A stretch of 64,000 nt of DNA, from NCBI RefSeq assembly GCF_015594925.2, contig NZ_CP087590.1, forward strand, positions 2,046,001 to 2,110,000, in the 5' to 3' direction. Below the pieces are notes generated by a model. It was not told where the DNA came from. It did not search any database and saw only the letters and a program-made list of their open reading frames with translations. Numbering within the stretch: the stretch's first letter is position 1; the number at the start of each line of letters is the position of its first letter. This stretch comes from Vibrio sp. VB16 (GTDB lineage: Bacteria > Pseudomonadota > Gammaproteobacteria > Enterobacterales > Vibrionaceae). The translations under genes were made by a program, and so were the position numbers. Shown here piece after piece: positions 1-7,812 of the stretch.

Positions 1-2
1 CA

Positions 3-503
3 AGCAAAGAGTTACTAGAAGGTTCTATAAAAGCATTCGGAATGCTTCCTGGTTTGCATGCGGTAATGGCTGAGTCGCCGGAATTGTTGGAGGGGTACCA
101 AACGCTGCACAAATTGTTCTCTGACTCTTCATTCAATGCTGAAGAGCTCACCGTTGTCTGGCAAACGATTAACGTTGAACATGAATGCCACTATTGCGTG
201 CCGGCACACACTGGAATAGCAAACATGATGAATGTCGACCCAGCGTTGACCGAAGCACTGCGCAATAGAGATAAAATGACAACGGAAAAACTACAGGTTC
301 TTCATGATACGACGCTATTAATGGTGCGCGATCGTGGCGTGATATCAAATGCAGATATTGAAACCTTTTATGCTGCTGGTTATGGTCAGCGCCAATTGCT
401 TGAAATTGTATTGGGTTTGTCTCAGAAAATCATGAGTAACTACACCAACCATCTAGCAAATACACCAGTAGACAAAGCGTTTGAAAAGTTACTTTGGAAA
501 TAG
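3..503 (+). CDS. Carboxymuconolactone decarboxylase (AhpD-like) family protein, 5' end outside window
   Basis: The frame is open to the left edge, so the first codons are missing; about 14 residues precede the first Met at 42. The protein carries the AhpD/CMD signature, a Glu-rich helix followed by CHYC and a His four residues on (EHECHYCVPAHTG), which in this family forms a thiol-redox or proton-relay site. It is all-helical and cytosolic with no signal peptide visible. Full-length relatives are about 180 residues, so only a short N-terminus is lost. Such proteins often act as peroxidase or alkyl-radical detoxifying partners; the substrate here is unknown. A strong terminator follows at 560. 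Confidence 0.85.
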   Translation, partial: SKELLEGSIKAFGMLPGLHAVMAESPELLEGYQTLHKLFSDSSFNAEELTVVWQTINVEHECHYCVPAHTGIANMMNVDPALTEALRNRDKMTTEKLQVLHDTTLLMVRDRGVISNADIETFYAAGYGQRQLLEIVLGLSQKIMSNYTNHLANTPVDKAFEKLLWK

Positions 504-559
504 AAACGTAGATTTTATCTTCGATATATAAAAGTCCACTGCCTTCGACTTTATTACCA

Positions 560-590
560 AGCCAGCAACCTTTTGCTGGCTAATTTTTTG
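560..590 (+). terminator. Rho-independent terminator after the CMD gene
   Basis: A 9-bp perfect stem (AGCCAGCAA at 560-568 with TTGCTGGCT at 573-581) with a 4-nt loop is followed by AATTTTTT. It lies 56 bp past the stop codon at 503. Confidence 0.85.
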
Positions 591-642
591 TCAAAAATTA
601 CGTTTATCATAAGGCATGACGCGAAAATTACGAGGAGTCAAA

Positions 643-1107
643 TTAGTCCCAGGATCCTTGTTCAACCGCTTTATTGTGTAACTCAACCGCTTTTAATGAC
701 AGTACTTCTTCGATAAAGCGCTCTAATATAGGCACAAATTCTTCTATATACTGTAAACACAATCTAAAAGTCGTCAGTAATGACCCGCCACTTTCAACTT
801 CGCTATGCCCTAGCGGGATCGGTAACATCATTTCTTTGTACAATGTGCCATAAATACTCACCGCAATCGTTGCTTCAAACGACTCTATCGCTTCGTCTAA
901 TGTCAGTTCAGTTTGAGAATTAACACCCACGCGAATAGTCGATGGATTCCCCAAAATTTCTGTTGTGATAGAAAGTACATCGAATCGCTCACTAACAAAA
1001 ATTGAAAAATTTACACCGGGTATCTCAGGTGAGCTAAATGTTGTTTGGTTGCCGGGACGTAAGGCCTGCAAAATTTTTCCGTATATTTTTTCCATAGTAA
1101 AAGTCAT
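643..1107 (-). CDS. Unrecognised 154-aa cytosolic protein
   Basis: I do not recognise this protein. It is acidic, has no signal peptide or membrane segment, and ends in a long amphipathic helix (around residues 112-145, FRLCLQYIEEFVPILERFIEEV). The N-terminal half looks like mixed alpha/beta structure. The only possible upstream start is the ATG at 1107, because an in-frame stop lies shortly before it; Met5 at 1095 is the alternative. Neither has a visible Shine-Dalgarno sequence, which is unusual here. It stands alone between a plus-strand terminator and a 326-bp gap. Protein-like composition favours a real gene but no function can be assigned. Confidence 0.6.
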   Translation of the reverse strand: MTFTMEKIYGKILQALRPGNQTTFSSPEIPGVNFSIFVSERFDVLSITTEILGNPSTIRVGVNSQTELTLDEAIESFEATIAVSIYGTLYKEMMLPIPLGHSEVESGGSLLTTFRLCLQYIEEFVPILERFIEEVLSLKAVELHNKAVEQGSWD

Positions 1108-1433
1108 AGGAGGCGTTGATGCAGACGCCCATACCGACTATCGTTTCTCAAAAGATGATATATAAAACTAATTATTGATTATATTTTCAATATTCGCCAA
1201 GTTTAATCGTTAATAGCGTCCCGTAACTCTCGGACATATCTCAATTTAGCGTACAACATACTAGAAATAGGTAAGCAGCTGTTACACATATACATTATTC
1301 ATATGGAAATGGATTACACAGGCAATTTATAAATGATTACCAAGGCGAATTAATGAGTGCCGATGCGATATGAGAAAATGCCAATTGTCTCTGCTAAAGA
1401 AATGATGTGAAACCGTAAATGTAACAACGATAT
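1108..1433. other. Gene-poor intergenic stretch
   Basis: No convincing gene. At 1108-1113 the plus strand carries a perfect AGGAGG five bases before an ATG at 1119 that opens a 19-codon frame ending at 1178; it may be chance. The same place holds a GGCGT/ACGCC inverted repeat (1112-1128). The remainder is AT-rich without recognisable sites. Confidence 0.5.
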
Positions 1434-2582
1434 TTACCCTAATAAGTCTTGTACTTCTCGCCTTGGTGATAACGGCGTGGCCTTCGCTTTTCCTAGACGA
1501 AATAACATCTGTACGGTTTCATGATTTTGTACGTGATAGTGTTTTTTAAACTCCGCCTGCAGTGGCAGCATATCTTCATACTCCTGCAATATTTGGCTCA
1601 TGGGATGCTGGGCAATGCCTAATGCCGATGTTGTTAGATTAAGGCGGTTATATAGCCGTCCCATTTCTACCTGTGTCTTTCGGCTATTATCATGGCTCGA
1701 AAGCAACGCAAAATGTTGGGTGCTATTTGCGACATTCTGCGTTAGCTTCACTCCCTCTTTACCAAAACTAGAGGGATCTTTCTCTGTTTGAGCACGGCTT
1801 AAAAAGAACGCTTCAGCAACCATTCTCTTCACGCCAACAACCCCATTTTGTGGCAAACCAAACCCATCTCGATGCTGAGCAAATTCTTCATCGTTAAAAC
1901 GAAACATAGCAATAGTCTCCATGTTTCTCGCTCGTTCTTTCTCTTCTATTTCCATCGCCTTAATGACAAAGTCAGCCATGTTTTTTTTATCCGACGGCTC
2001 GTCAACTATTTGCAGCAAAAACGGAGTCTCTTCAACGAGTTTTTCAAGCTTCTCCCTATCAGACTTTAGCACCTTCTCATCAGTGTAAGGTGTCTTATTC
2101 GACTGCCTACTTAATAGCTGGGTAAACAATGGGTCTGTCTGAATATCCGGCTGTTTTATTAGCTTGATTGACGCCACTGGGAGCGCGGTTATGCTTTGGT
2201 TGTCATACTCCCCTTCCGGGAAGTAATCTACATCTGCTTTAATACCAAAATACGTGGCTGCGATAACTAGGCTTTCAATAAACGTACCTTGGCTTATATG
2301 AATTTGACGATGGATAGGGTCGGTTTCAGGCAGTAAGCGCTCTGAATCAACAAAGAGCATGATTTCGTTTTGACCATGCAGCGCTACTTTCCACGGCTGT
2401 TTATTGTGCGCATTCGGACACAACATCGCATAACTTAGAAGTGTTTTCCTTATGTCATCATAGGTATGTTCTGGCCTAAACGATTCAGATTTCACACCAT
2501 TTACTTGGTCGAGCAAAAGAGGACTTGCGGCTAAAACAACAGCCCCTGTTCCCATCACTTTTATAAAATTTCTTCTGTTCAT
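1434..2582 (-). CDS. Acg-family FMN-binding nitroreductase-like oxidoreductase with Tat-like leader
   Basis: The start chosen is the ATG at 2582, preceded by GGAG; the longer frame to 2618 lacks a better site. The N-terminus reads MNRRNFIKVMGTGAVVLAAS, a twin-arginine-like leader (RRNFIK) with a hydrophobic stretch, so export or membrane attachment is likely. The segment around LSYAMLCPNAHNKQPWKV is the FMN phosphate-binding signature of the Acg branch of nitroreductases, and the length of 382 aa fits that branch. Family members are FMN proteins of uncertain substrate, some linked to flavin sequestration or nitro-compound reduction. It is divergent from a MarR regulator with shared operators, so that regulator probably controls it. 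Confidence 0.85.
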   Translation of the reverse strand: MNRRNFIKVMGTGAVVLAASPLLLDQVNGVKSESFRPEHTYDDIRKTLLSYAMLCPNAHNKQPWKVALHGQNEIMLFVDSERLLPETDPIHRQIHISQGTFIESLVIAATYFGIKADVDYFPEGEYDNQSITALPVASIKLIKQPDIQTDPLFTQLLSRQSNKTPYTDEKVLKSDREKLEKLVEETPFLLQIVDEPSDKKNMADFVIKAMEIEEKERARNMETIAMFRFNDEEFAQHRDGFGLPQNGVVGVKRMVAEAFFLSRAQTEKDPSSFGKEGVKLTQNVANSTQHFALLSSHDNSRKTQVEMGRLYNRLNLTTSALGIAQHPMSQILQEYEDMLPLQAEFKKHYHVQNHETVQMLFRLGKAKATPLSPRREVQDLLG

Positions 2583-2611
2583 TACTTTCACTCCGTCCAA
2601 TACACTGATAA

Positions 2612-2654
2612 TATACATTCCACGGAATAATTATATACATTCCATGGAATGTAT
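2612..2654. promoter_or_regulatory. Paired MarR operators between the oxidoreductase and MarR genes
   Basis: A perfect 20-bp palindrome (ATACATTCCATGGAATGTAT, 2635-2654) lies between the divergent genes. A second, weaker copy with the left arm ATACATTCC and GGAAT on the right begins at 2613. The spacing of about 22 bp places both on the same helix face. MarR proteins typically bind such palindromes, so both promoters are probably repressed together. Confidence 0.75.
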
Positions 2655-2673
2655 AGCAAGGTTTTTTTACATT

Positions 2674-3126
2674 ATGACCAAAAGTAAGCAAGAGCTATAC
2701 GCTAACCTATTTATATCATTAGGTATTATTCATCAACTTAATGATAACTGGATCGCTAGGGCATTAGCACCAATAGGATTAAATCAATCTCAATTCAATT
2801 TACTCAATCATTTCTCTCACCAACCGGAAAGATCACAAACGGTCAGTCAACTTGCTCAGGTAATGCAGATGAACCAACCTGGCATAACAAAAGTAATTAA
2901 TAGGCTCGCCGAATTTGGCCTAATTGACATCACAAAAGACGACCATGATGGCCGAAAAAAATGGGTGATGATTAATGATGCAGGCTTGGAAAAGGTAAAA
3001 AATGCTCGCGAGAGTTTTATCCCTAAATTAGACGCCTGTTTTCAAGATTGGGATGAAAAAGAGATGCAACAAATGTTAAGTAAAGTGGACAAGTTGAAAA
3101 CGTGGTTAGATGAACATCGAGAATGA
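2674..3126 (+). CDS. MarR-family transcriptional regulator
   Basis: A 150-aa winged-helix repressor. The start is placed at the ATG at 2674 (MTKSKQELYANLF), because the earlier ATG at 2644 falls inside the operator palindrome. The MarR core is visible: QTVSQLAQVMQMNQPGITKVINRLAEFGLIDI as the helix-turn-helix, followed by the wing DDHDGRKKWVMI, which contains the conserved D-x-R-G/K pattern. It is cytosolic and presumably dimeric. The divergent Acg oxidoreductase is the natural target. The inducing ligand cannot be read from sequence. Confidence 0.9.
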   Translation: MTKSKQELYANLFISLGIIHQLNDNWIARALAPIGLNQSQFNLLNHFSHQPERSQTVSQLAQVMQMNQPGITKVINRLAEFGLIDITKDDHDGRKKWVMINDAGLEKVKNARESFIPKLDACFQDWDEKEMQQMLSKVDKLKTWLDEHRE

Positions 3127-3139
3127 AACCATCAATAGC

Positions 3140-3183
3140 AAAAAACCTAGCACATAAAGAATAACTTCACGATGCTAGGTTTT
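3140..3183. terminator. Bidirectional terminator between marR and the PTS IIA gene
   Basis: CCTAGCA (3146-3152) pairs with TGCTAGG (3173-3179); the stem is flanked by six As on the left and a TTTT on the right, so it can end transcripts from both strands of this convergent pair. Confidence 0.75.
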
Positions 3184-3204
3184 ATATTGTCAATCTATTC
3201 GCCT

Positions 3205-3654
3205 TTAATAGGCTTGTAGTATTTTTATTATTTCGGATTCATCATTCGCCGCGATAATACGATCAATATCATCATCGTTTTGAAACAGATTAGACAATGC
3301 CATAATCGTATGGATATGGCTGTCAGAATCCATTGCCGCTAGAGTAATCGCAAGATAAACGTCGCCGTTATCACTCGACTCCAAATCAACGCCATTTTTA
3401 AACACAGTAACTTGCAACGCCGCTTTCTTCACTCCATCCTCTGGACGAGCATGAGGCATGGCTATTTTCGGTGCTAAAACATAATACGCACCAATCTCTT
3501 TGTGTTTAACTTTAATAGCCTCTAGGTAGCTCGCTTCAATATCCCCTCTTGCGAGTAATACTGAGCACGTCAACTCTAGCGCAGAATCCACCGACAGGTT
3601 CTTTTCTGAAGTGACGACAATGCCGTCACGTCCAATCAAGTCGTATAGACTCAT
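3205..3654 (-). CDS. Ascorbate-type PTS EIIA component (UlaC-like)
   Basis: A PTS_EIIA type-2 domain protein of 149 aa. The phosphorylated His is visible in KIAMPHARPEDG (His68 counting from the start at 3654). The start is the ATG at 3654, which overlaps the IIC stop codon as ATGA, giving translational coupling; the longer frame adds only four residues. It would pass phosphate from HPr to the adjacent IIB. It is the last of three genes transcribed toward lower coordinates. The terminator at 3140-3183 follows. Assignment to the ascorbate-like L family rests mainly on its IIC neighbour; the true sugar is not known. Confidence 0.85.
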   Translation of the reverse strand: MSLYDLIGRDGIVVTSEKNLSVDSALELTCSVLLARGDIEASYLEAIKVKHKEIGAYYVLAPKIAMPHARPEDGVKKAALQVTVFKNGVDLESSDNGDVYLAITLAAMDSDSHIHTIMALSNLFQNDDDIDRIIAANDESEIIKILQAY

Positions 3655-4907
3655 GAAACAATCCAACCAAGAATCAAGCCAACCACACCAAAGTCAAAAT
3701 CGGCAAATGTTGTCGCTTCTAGCCCTAAACCACCAAGCACTGGCAGCAATAGCATTGGTAGGAATGAGATACATAGCCCTTGCGCAAAAGAACCCAAGAT
3801 AGCACCACGTAAACCGCCGGTCGCATTACCATAAACACCCGAAGCACCACCAACGAAAAAGTGAGGAACAACACCTGCAACAATGATTGTCCAACCGAAT
3901 AGACCTTGAATACCCATCGCAACAAGTCCTGCAGAGAACGAACACAAAAAGCCAATTAATACAGCATTAGGTGCAACAGGGAATACCATAGGACAATCTA
4001 GTGCTGGTTTAGCACCCGGTACTAGGTTATCTGAAATACCTTTGAACGCTGGAACGATCTCGGCAATCAGCATTTTCACACCTTGAAGAACAATATAAAC
4101 ACCACCAGCAAAAATAAGCGATTGCATCACAGTGAATACAACCCAGTTCTGTCCGCCAGATACCGTCGTCACAAAATCACCGCCAGCAAAAATAGACGCC
4201 AACATGAAGAATACCGACATGGTAGTCGCAACCGCAACAGGCGTATCACGCAAAAACATAAGGCTCTTAGGCATTTGGATATCTTCTGTTGTTTTAGAAG
4301 TATCACCAAATTTGCTGCCAACATACCCTGCTACAATGTATGAGAGAGTCGAGAAGTGCCCGATCGCAAGCTGGTCTGTACCCATCACTTTTTCAGTATA
4401 TTTCTGACCAAGCGCAGGCATAATAACCATCAAAGAACCAACTAGAATAGAACCAACAGCGATTAACGCCACGCCTGTCATTCCAGATGTTGATAAGATT
4501 ACCGCCACCAACATTGACATAAACATAGTGTGGTGGCCGGTTAAGAAAATGTATTTTAATGGAGTAACACGGGCCAATATAATATTAACAACGAAAGCGA
4601 AGAACATTATTAAAGCCATCTCGTAACCAAACGCTTCTTGCGCCAAAGCCACAATCGCTTCATTATTTGGAATAACGCCACTTACACCAAAAGCTTCTGT
4701 AAATACAACTGAAAAGTTATTCAGTGCGCCGACCAATGCACCGGCACCAAAACCGAGGATTAAGAATCCCATTACGGTTTTAATTGTTCCCTTCAATACG
4801 GTTGACACGTCGGACTTTTGAGCAATAAGACCAACAAATGCAATTAAACCAACCATAATTGCCGGCTCTTTTAATAAGCCAAGCATAAATTCAAAAAAGT
4901 TTGTCAT
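3651..4907 (-). CDS. Ascorbate-type PTS EIIC permease (UlaA/SgaT-like)
   Basis: A 418-aa polytopic inner-membrane protein with about ten hydrophobic segments and the conserved TGHHTMFMSML stretch near residue 130. The sequence matches the UlaA/SgaT class rather than the glucose or fructose classes. It is somewhat shorter than E. coli UlaA (465 aa). It would bind the sugar and deliver it to IIB for phosphorylation during uptake. It sits between IIB (9 bp gap) and IIA (ATGA overlap). No UlaD, E, F or G enzymes are nearby, so the phosphorylated product must be processed by genes elsewhere, or the sugar is not ascorbate. Confidence 0.88.
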   Translation of the reverse strand: MTNFFEFMLGLLKEPAIMVGLIAFVGLIAQKSDVSTVLKGTIKTVMGFLILGFGAGALVGALNNFSVVFTEAFGVSGVIPNNEAIVALAQEAFGYEMALIMFFAFVVNIILARVTPLKYIFLTGHHTMFMSMLVAVILSTSGMTGVALIAVGSILVGSLMVIMPALGQKYTEKVMGTDQLAIGHFSTLSYIVAGYVGSKFGDTSKTTEDIQMPKSLMFLRDTPVAVATTMSVFFMLASIFAGGDFVTTVSGGQNWVVFTVMQSLIFAGGVYIVLQGVKMLIAEIVPAFKGISDNLVPGAKPALDCPMVFPVAPNAVLIGFLCSFSAGLVAMGIQGLFGWTIIVAGVVPHFFVGGASGVYGNATGGLRGAILGSFAQGLCISFLPMLLLPVLGGLGLEATTFADFDFGVVGLILGWIVS

Positions 4908-4916
4908 GATATTTTC

Positions 4917-5186
4917 CTACAAAAATGTTTTTAATTGTTGTTCGATAGATTCTTTATCAAATATATTTTTTAAACTAATTATGTTTTTCTTTCCTGCTTC
5001 TTCTAATTGGTTTGCAATATCAGATGCTGCAACCCAAATATCTGCTTTACTAGAAGCAGATGAAGACAAGTCTTCATGATCGACTTCTGCTTCAACGCCC
5101 AGTTTTTTTACCACCTCTTTTACAGCCATTTCCATCATCAGAGATGTTCCTAAACCGTTTCCACATACAACCAATATTTTTTTCAT
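4917..5186 (-). CDS. Ascorbate-type PTS EIIB component (UlaB-like)
   Basis: An 89-aa IIB protein starting at MKKILVVCGNGLGTSLMMEM; Cys8 is the predicted phospho-cysteine in the CGNGLGTS loop typical of lactose/ascorbate-type IIB proteins. A frame extending to 5204 exists, but Met at 5186 fits the family N-terminus. It is the first gene of the PTS operon, downstream of the CRP site at 5310. It accepts phosphate from IIA and transfers it to the sugar held by IIC. Confidence 0.87.
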   Translation of the reverse strand: MKKILVVCGNGLGTSLMMEMAVKEVVKKLGVEAEVDHEDLSSSASSKADIWVAASDIANQLEEAGKKNIISLKNIFDKESIEQQLKTFL

Positions 5187-5294
5187 ATTATTTTTGTCTC
5201 TCATTGGATTAAATAAAATATATATTTTTGTTTTTGTAAGGCCTTGAGCGAAGCATACAAGAATGGCTATAAATCAAACAGGATCTTCATCACA

Positions 5295-5325
5295 AAGTCA
5301 CAATGACCTTGTGAAATGGATCACA
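5295..5325 (-). promoter_or_regulatory. CRP site and adjoining GTCA inverted repeat ahead of the PTS operon
   Basis: TGTGA-AATGGA-TCACA at 5310-5325 is an exact match to the CRP consensus half-sites with 6-bp spacing. Directly next to it, AAGTCA-CAA-TGACCTT (5295-5310) forms an inverted repeat of the same GGTCA-like half-site seen in the DeoR control region at 61.6 kb. The site lies about 125 bp upstream of the IIB start, fitting catabolite-activated control. The rest of the gap 5187-5494 shows no gene. Confidence 0.75.
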
Positions 5326-5494
5326 TAAATGAAGTGTATACGATCAAAATAACGGAGCTTATTGATTAAATCAACAAGCTCCTAGTCGAAAATGCAGAGG
5401 AGGAATATAAGAAATAATTAGGAAAAAGAGTTAATCATGACAACGTTAGGATAGTATTTTGCCTATTTACACGTGGATATATCCATATGTACAA

Positions 5495-5992
5495 TTATTT
5501 ACCATAATCAGACAATATTTTCTTAAATAAGCGGTTTACTTCTTTGGCTTTCTTATTTCGCTTGGTTAACTGTTTTAATGAGGTAGGCTTGTCTGAATCA
5601 ACATTATCTAGGTCAGTCTCACCCGATTTATCTATCATACTTTGCACGGCGGGTAACAACATGCGAATTTCTTCATTATTTTCATTCGCGAGAACAACAA
5701 TATTTTCAGATTCAACTTTAGTGATGATAAGCGAACCATGCTTGACCGATTCGACCCTGATTCCAACCATTATTGATTCAGGTGGTACTGATCTATCAGG
5801 TACATTACCTCGTCTTAATTTTGTTGCGTTGATTGCTCGAATGTTGCCTGTATTTTCAAACGTCACAATGACAGTGTGGCAATTATAATATTCCACTACT
5901 GTCACATATCCATGTTTATTTGTTTTAAATCTGGCTCCATTTTTCATATCTAGTGGAGCGTCCATCTTTTTCACTATTTTTCTCTCTTGCAT
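5495..5992 (-). CDS. Hypothetical protein with phage-type N-terminal beta domain
   Basis: A 165-aa soluble protein. Residues about 17-65 (NGARFKTNKHGYVTVVEYYN, then a strand with FENTG and LRRGNVPD) resemble the small beta domain found at the N-terminus of many phage HNH/AP2-like homing endonucleases and hypothetical phage proteins. No endonuclease, HNH or AP2 part follows. The second half is a less ordered acidic linker and a Lys-rich C-terminal helix (LKQLTKRNKKAKEVNRLFKK), suggesting nucleic-acid contact. It is flanked by gaps on both sides and has no operon partner. Function is unknown; relation to phage proteins is pattern-based recall, not a search. Confidence 0.6.
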   Translation of the reverse strand: MQERKIVKKMDAPLDMKNGARFKTNKHGYVTVVEYYNCHTVIVTFENTGNIRAINATKLRRGNVPDRSVPPESIMVGIRVESVKHGSLIITKVESENIVVLANENNEEIRMLLPAVQSMIDKSGETDLDNVDSDKPTSLKQLTKRNKKAKEVNRLFKKILSDYGK

Positions 5993-6129
5993 CTTTATGC
6001 TTATCTACATGAATAATGTTTGAACCAATTAATTTACACCTTTTCGCGATCTTGGTAAAACAATTATTCAATAAGTATAGCTATATACACTTCGAATGAC
6101 AGTGAAACGAGGGAAAAATTGCCTAATTT

Positions 6130-7467
6130 TCAAACAAACACTTTCTCTAAAAGTGCCTTTAATGCAGGGTATGAAAAGTTTTGCTCACCAATGCAATAGT
6201 TATTTTTCATCCGCTGGTTACGCATTTCGCTATCAAATAGATAGGCGACAGTTTCCGTTGCAGCGAGGGCCAGTTTATTAGGTTCGATATAGGCTAAACC
6301 TTGTGAGTCGATTTCGTGGGTATTGCCTAAATCAATGATATCGAACTGATAATTGGCAATATCGAGGTCATATACTGGATAGCGATAAACCACCATCGGC
6401 ACTTTAGCCACCAGACCTTCAAGAAACTGGTTACCCCACCCCTCGAGCAAGCTTGGATAAGTAATAATATCGGCATGGCAGTATACATCCCACAACGAAT
6501 ATACTTTTTGACCTTCTCTATCATCGCGGGAATGACCAACCCAATCGCTAATAAAGAGAAGCTCTACACCTTTATTTTGCGCTTTATCTTTCAAAAGGCG
6601 GCGATAACGCTCTTCTTCACACATACCTGCAAAGACCAAAATCAGACGGCTCTGCTGGCAAAATGTCTCTCCGTTATAAAGCGTTTGGCCTTCCAAATGT
6701 GTCCGTTGATGTGATATTTGGTTTATCACGTCAATCGCGAGTTCAATCCCTTTTCGAGCAACCACACGCGTCGCTTGCAAGAACATCACGTCATTTGGGC
6801 CTATACCAAATCGGCTTCTCAGGTCTTGATTATACTCATCAATTTTCCAATCACTATTATGGAAATCAAACACATTGGGCACAACCGTTGCGTCAATGCC
6901 TCTTCTTTGTTTAATCTCGTCTTGAGCAATCCTATTGATTACGCAATGCTCAACCAGTGGATGCTTCGGAGGAAAATGTGACGCCAATAATTTACCAACC
7001 CCATTGGACGTCGGATTGGAGTATTTCACCCTTTCCCAATGAAAATCATGGTGATGACAGATAACCCGAGTTTGCGTCTGTTCTATCGCCTTCATTAAGC
7101 CGATAGCCGCAGGGAGATGATAGCCCAACGACCAGATATTGTTTGGAACAACAACATCGATATCTCGTGTTCGAATGACTTCCATGATATTTGCTGCAAT
7201 AACAGTCGCGCGGGTTTCAATGGCTTCTAGCAAATCGTTTTCTGACTTAAAATCGGTTCGTTCTACATAAGCGTTATGAATAATTTTATCGTTAAATGGG
7301 TCAAGGTAATGGAGTTCAGGAATCAAATCCGCTTCACAACTACCCGCACTGCCGGCCAAATAGGAGACATTGTGCCCCATGGCCTCAAGCGCCCATTTCC
7401 ATTTATCCATTTCTAAAGAAACCCCATCGGTTTCTCCCACTCGAAAGTGTGCTAACAATATGTTCAT
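6130..7467 (-). CDS. GT4-family glycosyltransferase (GT-B fold)
   Basis: A 445-aa cytosolic retaining glycosyltransferase. The N-terminus (MNILLAHFRVGETDGVSLEMDKWKWAL in family terms: glycine-rich acceptor loop) and the C-terminal donor-binding E-x7-E motif in ITYPSLLEGWGNQFLEG are typical of GT4. Length and architecture resemble sucrose-, trehalose- and glucosylglycerol-type synthases rather than LPS enzymes, but donor and acceptor are not deducible. It is divergent from the glycoside phosphorylase at 7813 and shares its LacI/CRP control region, so it probably belongs to the same regulon. This pairing of a synthase-like enzyme with a phosphorylase is notable. Confidence 0.8.
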   Translation of the reverse strand: MNILLAHFRVGETDGVSLEMDKWKWALEAMGHNVSYLAGSAGSCEADLIPELHYLDPFNDKIIHNAYVERTDFKSENDLLEAIETRATVIAANIMEVIRTRDIDVVVPNNIWSLGYHLPAAIGLMKAIEQTQTRVICHHHDFHWERVKYSNPTSNGVGKLLASHFPPKHPLVEHCVINRIAQDEIKQRRGIDATVVPNVFDFHNSDWKIDEYNQDLRSRFGIGPNDVMFLQATRVVARKGIELAIDVINQISHQRTHLEGQTLYNGETFCQQSRLILVFAGMCEEERYRRLLKDKAQNKGVELLFISDWVGHSRDDREGQKVYSLWDVYCHADIITYPSLLEGWGNQFLEGLVAKVPMVVYRYPVYDLDIANYQFDIIDLGNTHEIDSQGLAYIEPNKLALAATETVAYLFDSEMRNQRMKNNYCIGEQNFSYPALKALLEKVFV

Positions 7468-7574
7468 CGAATATCCAATCTATGCGTAGGTAAGTAAGTG
7501 GTGAGTTAATAAAGATTTTAGTAAGGCAAGGTTAGAGTCTCCATACCCTTCTGCCAATCGTCAGCCTCAAAATT

Positions 7575-7590
7575 AGTGATACACATCACA
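7575..7590. promoter_or_regulatory. Predicted CRP site in the divergent glycoside control region
   Basis: AGTGA-TACACA-TCACA has both CRP half-sites (one mismatch) with the correct 6-bp spacer. It lies between the GT4 gene and the phosphorylase, 7 bp from the left LacI-type operator. Confidence 0.65.
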
Positions 7591-7596
7591 ATCACC

Positions 7597-7608
7597 AAAA
7601 CCGGTTCC
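7597..7608. promoter_or_regulatory. Left LacI-type operator
   Basis: AAAACCGGTTCC contains the palindromic AACCGGTT core with central CG typical of LacI/GalR family operators; an outer TCACC/GGTGA inverted repeat surrounds it. It pairs with the perfect operator at 7736. Confidence 0.6.
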
Positions 7609-7701
7609 GGTGAATCCCCGAAGTGTGATTTGGCGCAATAAACCATCAAACAAACTTGTACTAGACTGTAAATAGGCAAGCACGACTACCTTTATAAAAC
7701 C

Positions 7702-7726
7702 AATGAGATTCGTTCTCATTATTTTT
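7702..7726. promoter_or_regulatory. 19-bp inverted repeat, Fur-box-like or hairpin
   Basis: AATGAGA-TTCGT-TCTCATT is a 7-bp-arm inverted repeat followed by ATTTTTT. It resembles a 7-1-7 Fur box in its outer arms but departs from it at the centre, and could equally be a short transcript-ending hairpin in the leader. Confidence 0.35.
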
Positions 7727-7735
7727 TCTCAATAA

Positions 7736-7751
7736 ACAAAACCGGTTTTGT
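7736..7751. promoter_or_regulatory. Right LacI-type operator, perfect 16-bp palindrome
   Basis: ACAAAACCGGTTTTGT is a perfect palindrome centred on CG, 61 bp before the phosphorylase start. With the copy centred 141 bp upstream it allows repression by looping. The LacI gene at 15849 is the likely binder. Confidence 0.75.
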
Positions 7752-7812
7752 AAAGATCAACATCTTATACGTTCATGACTTAGAACCCAAAAAATATTGT
7801 GGTATATCAAAA

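Noticed and set aside
965..1165. A 66-codon plus-strand frame overlapping the 154-aa gene
   Set aside because: Antisense shadow of the better-composed minus-strand gene, with no ribosome site.
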